From an uncultured Agathobacter sp. (lineage in GTDB: Bacteria > Bacillota > Clostridia > Lachnospirales > Lachnospiraceae), in assembly GCA_934365945.1 (NCBI GenBank), contig CAKRNE010000001.1, forward strand, positions 124,001 to 188,000: 64,000 nucleotides of DNA, given 5' to 3'. Position 1 is the first letter of the stretch; each line of letters starts with the position of its first letter. Below the pieces are notes generated by a model. It was given only the letters and a program-made list of their open reading frames with translations. It was not told where the DNA came from and did not search any database. Shown here in pieces: positions 44,232 through 53,363 of this stretch. The position numbers and the translations under genes are program-made.

Positions 44232-44293
44232 AAAAATCCCCCCTCATACGATTAATGCATCATAACTATTCAGATGCTTTTTAATCATATGAG
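44230..44293 (-). terminator. hairpin between cca and the CotS-like gene
   Basis: Minus strand: arms CTCATATGATTAA and TTAATCGTATGAG (one mismatch), with an inner pair GCATCTGAATAGTTATGATGC and then GGGGGATTTTTTT. It overlaps the cca stop. The U-tract runs into the TTG start of the next gene, so its ribosome site lies in the terminator tail. Confidence 0.75.
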
Positions 44294-45625
44294 AGAGGTT
44301 ATTATTTTATTCGCAAGCTCTTTAAGTTTTTGTGCTTCATTGAGCGATGGGTCATCAAGCACCTGCTCATAAAGCCTGTCCAGGATATCGCCAAGCTTCG
44401 GTCCCGGCTCTACTCCCATTTTAATCAGGTCACTGCCATTTATCTTCATTTCCTTTTTGGATACACACTGGTGGTCTGCGAGGATTTTCCTGTATACACG
44501 CTCATATTCTGCGATGTATTCAAGCTTTTCTGCGCGCTTATACATGCTCTGTCCGAGCGTATCGGCTCTTTTCACCTCAAATAACAGCGGAAAAATTTCT
44601 GTCCCTATGCGGCTCATGGCACGCCTCACGTTGCGCTCCGTGATGGCCGGACGGTCATCATGCTCTTTTACGAGCTTACAGCAACAGTCTGTAGTCCTGT
44701 TATCAAACTTAAGGCGCCTGAGTATCTTTCTTGTCATATCCGCTCCCACAACAGGATGCTTCTTGAAATGATTCTGGCCTTCCTCGTCTGTCGTAATGCA
44801 CACCGGCTTTGCCACATCATGAAGCAGCATGGTAAGCCTTAGGATTTTGTCCGCTCGCACATGCTCCAAGGTATGAAGCGTATGCTCACCGACACTGTAC
44901 ATATGGTGCTTATTGTGCTGTGGTGTCTGCATCATCACATCAAACTCCGGCATGAATACCGCTGTGAGTCCAAGCTCATACAAATCTCTCATCATCTGCG
45001 GATGGTCTGATGTCAGAAGCTTCACAAGCTCCACCTGGATTCGCTCTGCGCTGACCTTTGACATGGCAGGTGCAAGCTCTTTTATGGCTGCTTTGGTCTG
45101 TACCTCTATATCAAAGCCTAGCTGGGCCGCAAATCTCACCGCGCGAAACATCCTGAGTGCATCCTCACTGAATCTGTCGTGTGCACAGCCCACACATCTG
45201 ATCACATGTGCTTTTAAATCTGCTATGCCGTCAAATTCATCGACGAGCCCTGCCCTATGATTATATGCCATGGCATTAATTGTGAAGTCACGCCTCTCTA
45301 AGTCGAGCTTCAGATTGGAGGTAAAGGTGACCTCCTTTGGATGGCGTGCATCCTCGTACTCTCCGTCTATCCTATATGTGGTGACCTCATATCCCACATG
45401 CTCCAGCATGACCGTGACTGTGCCATGCTGGATACCTGTGTCTATCGTATGGTCAAATATCGCTTTGACCTGCGCAGGCTTTGCAGATGTGGTGATATCC
45501 CAGTCCTGTGGTATCCTGCCAAGGAGACTGTCACGCACGCATCCACCTACCGCATATGCCTCGAAGCCATGCTCGTAGAGCCTGTCTATTATGAAGTTGA
45601 CATTCTGCGGTAAATCTATGCGCAT
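44285..45625 (-). CDS. cca: CCA tRNA nucleotidyltransferase
   Basis: A 446-residue enzyme adding CCA to tRNA 3' ends; needed because both tRNAs in this window lack encoded CCA. The nucleotidyltransferase head shows GGCVRDSLLGR and DWDITTSA (DxD metal site); RRDFTINAMAYN and the RFAAQLGF-type helix follow, then an HD domain (LTMLLHDVAKP). The ATG at 45625 was chosen over one 84 bp upstream because of GGAGAA spacing and the usual N-terminus. Confidence 0.95.
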   Translation of the reverse strand: MRIDLPQNVNFIIDRLYEHGFEAYAVGGCVRDSLLGRIPQDWDITTSAKPAQVKAIFDHTIDTGIQHGTVTVMLEHVGYEVTTYRIDGEYEDARHPKEVTFTSNLKLDLERRDFTINAMAYNHRAGLVDEFDGIADLKAHVIRCVGCAHDRFSEDALRMFRAVRFAAQLGFDIEVQTKAAIKELAPAMSKVSAERIQVELVKLLTSDHPQMMRDLYELGLTAVFMPEFDVMMQTPQHNKHHMYSVGEHTLHTLEHVRADKILRLTMLLHDVAKPVCITTDEEGQNHFKKHPVVGADMTRKILRRLKFDNRTTDCCCKLVKEHDDRPAITERNVRRAMSRIGTEIFPLLFEVKRADTLGQSMYKRAEKLEYIAEYERVYRKILADHQCVSKKEMKINGSDLIKMGVEPGPKLGDILDRLYEQVLDDPSLNEAQKLKELANKIITSLI

Positions 45626-45724
45626 CGTTGGGTTCTCCTTTTTTATTTTGAATGACGCTCGCCAAAGGGGCACATTGCCACAGCATACAACTGTGACACA
45701 TGCTCTCATAACTCCTTAGTCTGG

Positions 45725-45837
45725 TGAGAGTAAACACCTCCTGCGGCAGAGCTTATTAAGCGCAAAAAATCAAACGCGCTTACGCTTGAACGAGTATTTT
45801 TTGCGCCAGCTTCAGCCGCAGGTGGCATTAACTCTCA
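45725..45837. repeat. 113-bp extended hairpin upstream of cca
   Basis: Inverted arms beginning TGAGAGTAAACACCTCCTGC (45725) pair with the right arm ending TTAACTCTCA (45837), including CTGCGGC and GCGCAAAAAAT blocks, around a central GCGCTTACGCTTGAAC loop region. It is non-coding, in the gap between cca and proS, with the adjacent hairpin at 45940-46042. The remaining spacer 45838-45939 shows no gene. Confidence 0.75.
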
Positions 45838-45939
45838 CACACGACACGTCGTAAATCGAGCATGCGCCACAGCCGTATACTGCGTCAATGCGCCCCTCCG
45901 GCGAGCTGTTTATCATAATAATATACAAAAATAATTGCT

Positions 45940-46042
45940 AATTCGCGAAATAAATTTTCGTAGACGGATGATTACAAACGCAGGCGTAGCGGTACTACGC
46001 CGAGGCTTGTAACATTCGTATACGGGAATTTAGGCGCGAATT
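45940..46042. repeat. 103-bp extended hairpin at the proS stop
   Basis: Arms AATTCGCG...AAATT.TCGTA.ACG pair across to end at CGCGAATT, with central GGCGTAGCGGTACTACGCC forming a near-perfect tip. The right end touches the proS stop codon. It may terminate or stabilise the proS mRNA, or be a mobile palindrome. Confidence 0.75.
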
Positions 46043-47481
46043 TAGTATGCCTTGCCCCAGTATACAAGTTTGTGCGCCGGCTTTCCACAGCATACGCATA
46101 CGTCGGAAATCTGCTCCTGGTCACCAAATGGCATACAACGGCTTGTAACTGTTGTGTCCTCTTTGATTTTGTTCTCGCAGGCCTCGTCTCCACACCACAT
46201 TGCACGGATAAAGCCAGGCTTTGTCTCTGCGATTGCCTTGAACTCATTGTAGTCGTGTGCATCGTTTATATGGCTTGCAAGGAATGCCTTTGCCTTCTCA
46301 AGCATGTCATTCTGCATTGTCTCAAGTACCTCTGCGAGCTTCTCATTTACCTCATCAAGTGAGACAACGATTTTCTCTCTTGTGTCTCGACGAACGATAA
46401 CGCACTGGTTTTTCTCGATATCCTTTGGTCCAATCTCGATACGTGTTGAGATTCCCTGAACCTCCTGTGCTGCGAATTTCCAACCAGGTGTCTTGTCGGT
46501 TGCATCGATTTTCACGCGGAAATCCTTTGAGAGCTTGTCCCTGAGGTCGTATGCCTTGTCAAGTACGCCGTCCTTCTGCTGCTGGATTGGAATAACCATA
46601 ACCTGTGTAGGTGCAATCTTTGGTGGAAGCACGAGTCCTGAGTCATCTCCGTGAACCATGATGATAGCTCCGATAAGACGTGTTGAAACGCCCCATGATG
46701 TCTCATGACAGTACTGTAATTTATTGTCCTTGTCTGTGTACTGGATGCCGAAGGCCTTAGGGAAGCCGTCACCAAAGTTGTGTGAGGTTCCTGACTGGAG
46801 TGCTTTTCCATCATGCATGAGTGCCTCTATTGTATAGGTAGCCTCTGCTCCGGCGAACTTCTCCTTGTCTGTCTTTCTTCCCTTTACCATAGGGATTGCA
46901 AGGTATTTCTCGCAGAAATCCGCATAGATGTTTAACATCTGTACTGTACGTGCCTCTGCCTCCTCGGCTGTTGCATGAACAGTATGTCCCTCCTGCCATA
47001 AGAACTCTGATGAGCGGAGGAATGGACGTGTTGTCTTCTCCCAGCGCACTACTGAGCACCACTGATTATAAACCTTTGGAAGGTCTCTGTGTGACTGTAC
47101 TGTTTTGCTGAAAAGCTCGCAGAAAAGTGTCTCTGATGTAGGTCTTACTGCAAGTCTCTCCTGAAGTGTCTCAAGTCCGCCCTGAGTGACCCATGCAACC
47201 TCAGGTGCAAAGCCCTCTACGTGATCCTTTTCCTTCTGGAGCAGGCTCTCCGGAATGAACATTGGCATGTATACATTCTCTACACCTGTCTCTTTAAACA
47301 TTGCATCGAGATTTTTCTGTATATTCTCCCAGATGGCATAACCATTGGGCTTAAAGATCATGCATCCCTTTACAGATGAATAATCCATCAACTCTGCTTT
47401 CTTCACAACGTCTGTATACCATTGTGTGAAATCTTCCTCCATGGAAGTGATGGCCTCTACTAATTTTTTCTCCTTAGCCAT
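46042..47481 (-). CDS. proS: prolyl-tRNA synthetase (short, archaeal/eukaryal type)
   Basis: A 479-residue class II synthetase of the type 3 form: no editing insertion, and a C-terminal zinc-binding domain (cysteines in MWCGDEACE and CVCCGKPAH) ending in tyrosine (WGKAY). Motif 2 is recognisable around [16 protein letters not shown]. It charges tRNA-Pro. The ATG at 47481 with AAAGGAG was preferred to a start 87 bp upstream. No T-box leader is evident. Confidence 0.95.
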   Translation of the reverse strand: MAKEKKLVEAITSMEEDFTQWYTDVVKKAELMDYSSVKGCMIFKPNGYAIWENIQKNLDAMFKETGVENVYMPMFIPESLLQKEKDHVEGFAPEVAWVTQGGLETLQERLAVRPTSETLFCELFSKTVQSHRDLPKVYNQWCSVVRWEKTTRPFLRSSEFLWQEGHTVHATAEEAEARTVQMLNIYADFCEKYLAIPMVKGRKTDKEKFAGAEATYTIEALMHDGKALQSGTSHNFGDGFPKAFGIQYTDKDNKLQYCHETSWGVSTRLIGAIIMVHGDDSGLVLPPKIAPTQVMVIPIQQQKDGVLDKAYDLRDKLSKDFRVKIDATDKTPGWKFAAQEVQGISTRIEIGPKDIEKNQCVIVRRDTREKIVVSLDEVNEKLAEVLETMQNDMLEKAKAFLASHINDAHDYNEFKAIAETKPGFIRAMWCGDEACENKIKEDTTVTSRCMPFGDQEQISDVCVCCGKPAHKLVYWGKAY

Positions 47482-47614
47482 TGCTTTTCTCCTTTTATAT
47501 TGAAATATTCTATGATATACAGGGCTTTTCATCCCTGCCCTGCACCACGCATGATTTGTTACTGCCACATATTATAAATAGTATAAACAGTAACGATAGT
47601 TTTACTAACATATA

Positions 47615-48760
47615 TTATTCCATAAGCGAGCTGATGTCAATAAGCCTGAAAACTTGTTCTGCAGTGTTTTTCATATTTTTTTGAGCATTTTTGATATCCA
47701 TAGCCTCGTTAAGCGTTGTTGCCCCTCTTATAATAGGAAAAAACGCATCTATGCCTTCTTTATTACATGCCTTTGCATCGTCAGTAACGCTTCCCGCAAG
47801 TGCGATAACTTTACATCCACTTTTTTTGCCTGCTTTTGCTACTCCGACAGGCACCTTTCCCATGGCGCTCTGTCCATCAAGCCTGCCCTCTCCCGTCACT
47901 ACGATATCGGCATTTTTCAGTTCCTTGTCAAGCTGTATGGCGTTTAGCACTATATCTATTCCGGACTTAAGTTCCACGTTCTCGAGTCCAAATAGAAACG
48001 CAAATCCAAGACCTCCCGCAGCGCCTGCACCCGGTATATCGCTATAATGTTTTCCTGCAAATTTCTCAACACAGTCCGCATATTGTCTCATCATTTTATC
48101 CATCTGTGCTTTTTCATGTTCCTGTACACCCTTTTGCTTTCCAAAAATGTATACACAACCCAGCTCACCGCACAACGGATTCGTAACATCACAGGCTATT
48201 TTAAAATGGCATTGCTTTAATTCTTCCGGCACTTTATCAGCCTTGATTTTTCTTACTCTTGCAAGCGAACCAAATACCGGTGGAAGAATATTATCATCCT
48301 CATCATAGAACTCATAGCCAAGTGCTGACAGCATTCCTATGCCTCCCTCAGTGGTTGCGCTTCCACCTATTCCGATTATGAAATTCCGACAGCCCTTATG
48401 AGCTGCATCAAGAATCATTTCTCCAACCCCGGTGGATGAAGCTTTCCATGGATCAAGAGCACCATCAACAAGCGTTATTCCTGATGCTTCTGCCATTTCC
48501 ATAACAGCAGTATTATCTTCAAGTATTCCATATACCGCGCGCACCTTTTGTCCCATCGGTCCTGTTACATCAGCATACTCATATGTGCCATTCATGCCCT
48601 CTACCAAAGCGGTTACGGTTCCCTCGCCGCCATCTGCAAGTGGTTTGACCACCACGTCCGCTTTCGGTATTGCCGCCAATATGCCTTCTTTACAGGCCGT
48701 CCCGGCCTGCATGCTGGTCATGCTTCCTTTAAATGAATCAATTGCTACTACAACCTTCAT
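47615..48760 (-). CDS. glxK: glycerate kinase
   Basis: A 381-residue GarK/GlxK-family kinase phosphorylating D-glycerate. Signatures: KVVVAIDSFKGSMTSMQAG at the N-terminus, PLADGGEGTV, GIGGSATTEGGIGMLSALG and VTGEGRLDGQS. GarK-type enzymes make 2-phosphoglycerate, but the exact product cannot be read from sequence. AGAGGA precedes the ATG. The neighbours give no pathway context; the next gene upstream is an unrelated ATPase. Confidence 0.94.
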   Translation of the reverse strand: MKVVVAIDSFKGSMTSMQAGTACKEGILAAIPKADVVVKPLADGGEGTVTALVEGMNGTYEYADVTGPMGQKVRAVYGILEDNTAVMEMAEASGITLVDGALDPWKASSTGVGEMILDAAHKGCRNFIIGIGGSATTEGGIGMLSALGYEFYDEDDNILPPVFGSLARVRKIKADKVPEELKQCHFKIACDVTNPLCGELGCVYIFGKQKGVQEHEKAQMDKMMRQYADCVEKFAGKHYSDIPGAGAAGGLGFAFLFGLENVELKSGIDIVLNAIQLDKELKNADIVVTGEGRLDGQSAMGKVPVGVAKAGKKSGCKVIALAGSVTDDAKACNKEGIDAFFPIIRGATTLNEAMDIKNAQKNMKNTAEQVFRLIDISSLME

Positions 48761-48789
48761 TTAACCATTCCTCTATTTTTTCTTAATAT

Positions 48790-49767
48790 TTATTCATCTT
48801 TCTTATTCAGATCAATTATGTTCATTTTTCTTAAAATCGACTCTTTAATTGCTCCACTTAAATATGCCGGATTTAATTTACGTTTTGCATATGCCAAATA
48901 GGTGTCTTTTGTTTGTTCAATCAGAATAGCTGTAAAAAACCTTTCCCAACTGAAATAAAGCTTGCTCTCTACATACTCTGATGGATTACTCAATATGCTT
49001 CTTACTGTATTATTCTTTAAAATATCGGCATCCATAATCATCCATTCAAATGATTCAGGCAAATATAAGGCCACATTTTTTCTGCCATGGATAACCTGCA
49101 ACACCCTGTCAATCTCGGAACCAAATGCCGCCCCATCTGCAATGACAAGTATTTTTTCACCTTTATGTTTGTTCAGATAATGAAAGACATTTGATTTTCC
49201 ATTCATAGATTCACATTTCAAACCATTTTCTATACACACATGTTCAAAAAATTGATATCCTGAATTGCTGTCTTCAGTAATAATAGTCTCCGGACTCACT
49301 TTATCTTTATATGTATCTGTTCCATATATCCGATAGAATTCATGATAACTTTGTTTCAATGTCCCATATCTTCCAGATGTACGAATTCCATAGATTTCTT
49401 CTACGCTATATGGCAATGCTGGTAAAGCTTCCCTAGTAACAATTACATAATAATTATCTGTTTTTTGAATTGTATCTGCAAAATCTACTGTCGTTATGAA
49501 TTCATTTCCCTCATCAATAAATACAATACAGTCTGATATGCCTGACAACTGCTCTTTCCATAAACTTCCTTCAACCACATGGCATTTTTTATCACATATC
49601 ACCTCTACAGGTGTGCCGGTTGGATTATTCACAAAATCACGAATCATATCTACAAGTGTAGTTTTTCCAGTTGCACTGTCTCCCTGGATAATCGTCAGAT
49701 TTCTCCGAAGTTCAAATTCATACTTTAAACGTTTTGTTGATACAATAACTTTATGTTTTCCTTTCAT
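48790..49767 (-). CDS. uncharacterised P-loop ATPase with Toprim-like C-terminal half
   Basis: A 325-residue protein. The N-terminal half is a compact P-loop domain: Walker A GDSATGKT (29-36) and Walker B IVFIDE (81-86), followed by YYVIVTREALP. The C-terminal half contains TIITEDSNSGYQFFEHVC (E165) and ILVIADGAAFGSEIDRVLQ (D211), spaced like the E and DxD motifs of Toprim folds as in OLD-type nucleases, although the second acidic residue is missing. GGAGG precedes the ATG. It is 15 bp downstream of a DUF4869 gene, with which it forms a two-gene unit. No function is established. Confidence 0.6.
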   Translation of the reverse strand: MKGKHKVIVSTKRLKYEFELRRNLTIIQGDSATGKTTLVDMIRDFVNNPTGTPVEVICDKKCHVVEGSLWKEQLSGISDCIVFIDEGNEFITTVDFADTIQKTDNYYVIVTREALPALPYSVEEIYGIRTSGRYGTLKQSYHEFYRIYGTDTYKDKVSPETIITEDSNSGYQFFEHVCIENGLKCESMNGKSNVFHYLNKHKGEKILVIADGAAFGSEIDRVLQVIHGRKNVALYLPESFEWMIMDADILKNNTVRSILSNPSEYVESKLYFSWERFFTAILIEQTKDTYLAYAKRKLNPAYLSGAIKESILRKMNIIDLNKKDE

Positions 49768-49782
49768 CGTATCCTCCTGCCA

Positions 49783-50220
49783 TCAAACAAATTCACCTGC
49801 AATTGATACCAGTTCTTCCATGGTATGTACAATTTCATTCGTGTTAAGGATTCGGATGTCAAACGGTTCAACTTCAAATTTCATCAAATGACGTAAGTTT
49901 ATTGTTCTGTCTTCTGTTTCTGCAATTTTTAATAACCATTTTGCACAATTATCTCCACAGGTCGATGCATTGAAAATTTTATTTTTTTCAAACTTCACCA
50001 AAATCAATGTTTTAACACCACCTGATAACCCTGTAGGCGGTATTTTTCCTAACACTGGGCTGTCGATTACTCCACTGTCCAAAACTATCGACTGATCCAC
50101 ATCCTTTATCATTTTCTTCACAAATGGATCTGTAATCCAGTTATCTTCATAATCATACTTGAAATACGATGCCGTATTATATACTGCTTCTTTCATATCT
50201 CCATAAAATATATTCAGCAT
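49783..50220 (-). CDS. DUF4869 family protein
   Basis: A 145-residue protein matching DUF4869, found in Clostridia and other Firmicutes. Family-like stretches are MLNIFYGDMKEAVYNTASYF at the start, LSGGVKTLILV and NASTCGDNCAKWLLKIAE, and the C-terminal VHTMEELVSIAGEFV. It has no transmembrane segments or known catalytic motif. It is the first gene of a pair with the P-loop protein. Function unknown. Confidence 0.82.
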   Translation of the reverse strand: MLNIFYGDMKEAVYNTASYFKYDYEDNWITDPFVKKMIKDVDQSIVLDSGVIDSPVLGKIPPTGLSGGVKTLILVKFEKNKIFNASTCGDNCAKWLLKIAETEDRTINLRHLMKFEVEPFDIRILNTNEIVHTMEELVSIAGEFV

Positions 50221-50308
50221 ACAAAATCTACTCCTCCTGTTAGATTAGCCTTGAATGTATTTTCCAAAACCTACGTAAGTGTTTACCATCATGAAGCTCC
50301 ACGAATAT

Positions 50309-50347
50309 ATCAATCCGCTATACTTAGCTACAGTATAGCGGATTGAT
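50309..50347. promoter_or_regulatory. perfect 16-bp inverted repeat in the azlC/DUF4869 divergent region
   Basis: Arms ATCAATCCGCTATACT and the exact complement around a 7-nt loop, about 90 bp from the DUF4869 start and 150 bp from azlC. There is no T-run on either strand, so an operator or a structured leader is more likely than a terminator. Confidence 0.55.
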
Positions 50348-50454
50348 GGGCAAATTACAATTATTATTACCGGTCTTTATGCAGTTACATGATGCGCAAC
50401 TGCAAGATTGTAAAGTGGTGCAAACAATTAGAAAGTGCATTTTCATGAAATTTG

Positions 50455-50463
50455 TGCTAGAAT
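50455..50463 (+). promoter_or_regulatory. extended -10 of azlC promoter
   Basis: TGCTAGAAT gives an extended -10 (TG-n-TAGAAT) 36 bp before the azlC start. No good -35 is seen, as extended -10 promoters allow. Confidence 0.5.
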
Positions 50464-50498
50464 AACATGTTGTTGTAATATGCTAAGGAGAATTTAGA

Positions 50499-51194
50499 AT
50501 GGAAAACTATAAAAGAGGACTGACAGCAGGAATCCCGATTGCGCTTGGATATCTGTCAGTTTCATTTACTTTTGGAATTATGGCGGTGTCATATGGACTA
50601 TCCTGGTGGCAGGCTGTGCTCATTTCGATGACCACTGTCACATCTGCCGGACAGTTTGCAGGCATCGGAATTATGATGCATCCGGGACAGTATTTCCAGA
50701 TGCTTATTTCACAGATTACTATTAATATAAGATATTCCTTTATGTCTATTTCGGTTGGTCAGAAGGCTGATTCCAGATTTAGTGGAATTTCAAGATGGAT
50801 ACTCGGCTTTATGATGACCGATGAGATTTTTGCCGTAGCAAGTCAGGAGGATTCTGTGAGCAGAAGCTTTTTTGCAGGGCTGTCAACTCTTCCATACATC
50901 GGCTGGGCTGTCGGTACGCTGATAGGTGCTATACTGGGAAGTATATTGCCGGATAGGCTTATGAGTGCGCTCAGTCTTGCTATCTATGGCATGTTCGTGG
51001 CCATCGTGGTTCCTGAGATGAAGAAATCACGTGCGGTCGTGTTTGTTGTGGTGCTTGCACTTGTGCTTAGCTGCATGTTTTACTACATACCGGTTTTGTC
51101 AAGGATTTCAAGCGGTATCACTATCACGGTTGTAGCTATTGTGGCTGCTGTTGTCGGTTCGCTGCTGTTTCCGGTTGCAGAGGATAATAAATAA
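50499..51194 (+). CDS. azlC: AzlC branched-chain amino acid exporter large subunit
   Basis: A 231-residue AzlC/BrnF-family membrane protein with about seven or eight helices; IPIALGYLSVSFTFGIMAVSYGLSWWQA and FMMTDEIFAV are family landmarks. With AzlD it exports branched-chain amino acids or analogues. AAGGAG lies before the ATG. azlD follows 23 bp later. Confidence 0.94.
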   Translation: MENYKRGLTAGIPIALGYLSVSFTFGIMAVSYGLSWWQAVLISMTTVTSAGQFAGIGIMMHPGQYFQMLISQITINIRYSFMSISVGQKADSRFSGISRWILGFMMTDEIFAVASQEDSVSRSFFAGLSTLPYIGWAVGTLIGAILGSILPDRLMSALSLAIYGMFVAIVVPEMKKSRAVVFVVVLALVLSCMFYYIPVLSRISSGITITVVAIVAAVVGSLLFPVAEDNK

Positions 51195-51217
51195 TTAAAA
51201 TCAGGAGGCTATCACAA

Positions 51218-51526
51218 ATGAAAAACAGTGTATTTTTTATATATTTACTCATACTCGCGGGCTCCACATATCTGATCCGCGTCATTCCTTTTATCGCAAT
51301 AAAAGAAAAGATCAACAACAGCTTCGTGCGATCTTTTCTATACTATATTCCATATGCAGTTTTAACTGCCATGACTATTCCGGCAGTGTTTTATGCTACT
51401 AACTGGTGGGTTGGTGCCGCAGCAGGGCTTATCGCGGCTGTGATATTTGCATTAAAGGGCAAGGGTCTTACAACCGTGGCTGTGGCTTCCTGTGTGGCAG
51501 TATTTATTGTAGAGCTGTTCCACTAA
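51218..51526 (+). CDS. azlD: AzlD branched-chain amino acid exporter small subunit
   Basis: A 102-residue AzlD/BrnE-family membrane protein with about four helices; TYLIRVIPFIAIKEK near the N-terminus and PYAVLTAMTIPAVFY are characteristic. It works with AzlC. AGGAGG lies upstream. Confidence 0.93.
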   Translation: MKNSVFFIYLLILAGSTYLIRVIPFIAIKEKINNSFVRSFLYYIPYAVLTAMTIPAVFYATNWWVGAAAGLIAAVIFALKGKGLTTVAVASCVAVFIVELFH

Positions 51527-51541
51527 TTATTTATTTTCCAC

Positions 51542-51570
51542 TTGAAAAGCCGTAACTAAAGTGATAGAAT
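51542..51570 (+). promoter_or_regulatory. promoter of the SulP gene
   Basis: TTGAAA (51542-51547), 17-bp spacer and TAGAAT (51565-51570), 65 bp before the ATG. Confidence 0.8.
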
Positions 51571-51635
51571 TTTGAACTGCGCGTTTATATTTTTTTAATA
51601 AATATTTTATAATTACCGAAAGGATAAATCAGACA

Positions 51636-53282
51636 ATGAACGAATTAAGACCAAAGCTCTTTGATGTGATGAAGGGCTACTCAAAGGCGCAGCTGATAAA
51701 GGATATCATAGCCGGAATCATTGTAGCCATCATCGCACTGCCGCTATCTATAGCACTGGCGATTGCCTCAGGTGTCGGACCTGAGCAGGGACTTTACACA
51801 GCTATAATAGCAGGCTTTTTCATCTCATTTTTCGGCGGAAGCCGTGTGCAGATTGGAGGACCGACTGCGGCATTTGTAGTCATCATATACGGAATAGTTG
51901 CCGAATACGGCACTGACGGACTGATTGTGGCAACAATACTTGCCGGAATAATACTTGTTATCATGGGTATATGTCGTTTCGGCTCTCTCATCAAATACAT
52001 TCCATACACCATCACTACCGGCTTCACATGTGGTATCGCTGTGACACTTTTTGTCGGACAGCTAAAGGATTTCTTCGGACTTCAGATGAAATCCGTACCA
52101 TCCGAATTTTGGGACAAAATAATCGCCTACGGAAAAAACATAGGCACTATCAATGTAACCGCAACAGTTATCGGATTGCTGGCTGTTGCAATCATGCTCA
52201 TCTGGCCTAAGGTGACCGACAAAATCCCGGGTTCACTCGTTGCGATAATTGTCACAACAGCAATTGTGTATTTTGCAAAGCTTGATGTAAATACCATAGG
52301 AAGCGTATATGGTCAGCTTGACTCGTCATTTCCCAAATTCCATGTACCGGCTATATCTATGAAGCTCGTACAGCAGATGCTCTCACCGGCATTTACCATA
52401 GCCGTACTTGCTGCAATTGAGTCGCTGCTTTCGGCTGTTGTTTCCGATGGAATGATTGGAGATACACATAAATCAAATGCTGAGCTTATAGGCCAGGGAC
52501 TTGGAAATATCTTCTCTGGACTGTTCGGTGGAATCCCTGCGACCGGTGCTATTGCAAGAACTGCTGCAAACGTGCGAAACGGTGGACGCACACCTATAGC
52601 AGGAATCACACACTGCGTGACGCTTACAGTGATACTGCTCGTACTCATGCCTCTTGCTGCACTCATCCCTATGACAACACTTGCTGCTGTTCTGCTCGTT
52701 GTTGCTGCAAATATGGCTGACTGGGAATCATTTTTCCGCCTGTGCAAGAGTGCGCCAAAGAGCGATATCATCGTACTCGTTGCAACATTTTTCCTGACAG
52801 TATTTTTTGACCTCGTGGTGGCTATCGAGATTGGCGTTGTACTTGCTGCACTGCTTTTCATGAAGCGTATGGCTGAAACTGCCGATATCAAGGCATGGAA
52901 ATACACCGACTCGCCTGATATCACACTGGGAGAAGCTGAAAAGCTCCGCGATATCCCACACTCTATCAGTGTTTTTGAGATATGCGGACCTATGTTTTTT
53001 GCGGCAGCAGACCAGATACTTAATATCAACAGTCATCATCACACAAAGGCTGTTGTCATCCGTATGAGAAGTGTTCCTGCTATCGATGCCAGTGCCATGA
53101 AATCACTCCATGAGCTTTCCAACCGTGCCAAGCGTAAGAATATCACACTCATTTTTTCACATGTCAATGAACAGCCTATGCATGTCATGGAAAAGGATGG
53201 TTTTATCGAGCTGGTCGGTAAAGAGAATTTCCATGAGAATATCGTGGATGCACTTGATTATGCGGAAAAGCTGGTCAGGTAA
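51636..53282 (+). CDS. SulP/SLC26-family anion transporter with STAS domain
   Basis: A 548-residue transporter: a membrane domain of about 12-14 helices (about 20-410), with the family's GLYTAIIAGFFISFFGGSRVQIGGPTAAF region, and a C-terminal STAS domain (about 435-548, SVFEICGPMFFAAA then RMRSVPAIDASAMKSLHEL). SulP proteins move sulfate, bicarbonate, dicarboxylates or other anions; the substrate cannot be fixed. It has its own promoter and terminator. Confidence 0.93.
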   Translation: MNELRPKLFDVMKGYSKAQLIKDIIAGIIVAIIALPLSIALAIASGVGPEQGLYTAIIAGFFISFFGGSRVQIGGPTAAFVVIIYGIVAEYGTDGLIVATILAGIILVIMGICRFGSLIKYIPYTITTGFTCGIAVTLFVGQLKDFFGLQMKSVPSEFWDKIIAYGKNIGTINVTATVIGLLAVAIMLIWPKVTDKIPGSLVAIIVTTAIVYFAKLDVNTIGSVYGQLDSSFPKFHVPAISMKLVQQMLSPAFTIAVLAAIESLLSAVVSDGMIGDTHKSNAELIGQGLGNIFSGLFGGIPATGAIARTAANVRNGGRTPIAGITHCVTLTVILLVLMPLAALIPMTTLAAVLLVVAANMADWESFFRLCKSAPKSDIIVLVATFFLTVFFDLVVAIEIGVVLAALLFMKRMAETADIKAWKYTDSPDITLGEAEKLRDIPHSISVFEICGPMFFAAADQILNINSHHHTKAVVIRMRSVPAIDASAMKSLHELSNRAKRKNITLIFSHVNEQPMHVMEKDGFIELVGKENFHENIVDALDYAEKLVR

Positions 53283-53316
53283 GCATAACTAACAGAATAC
53301 TTATATCTATAAATGA

Positions 53317-53361
53317 AAAGATTCCATCAATACCATATTCGGAATGATGGAATCTTTTTTA
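53317..53361. terminator. bidirectional terminator between SulP and GGDEF genes
   Basis: Stem AAAAGATTCCATCA with its exact complement around a 15-nt loop, flanked by A-run and T-run, in the convergent gap. Confidence 0.9.
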
Positions 53362-53363
53362 AT

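Noticed and set aside
47482..47614. T-box riboswitch before proS
   Set aside because: No T-box consensus or terminator/antiterminator pair; only a small GC hairpin is present.
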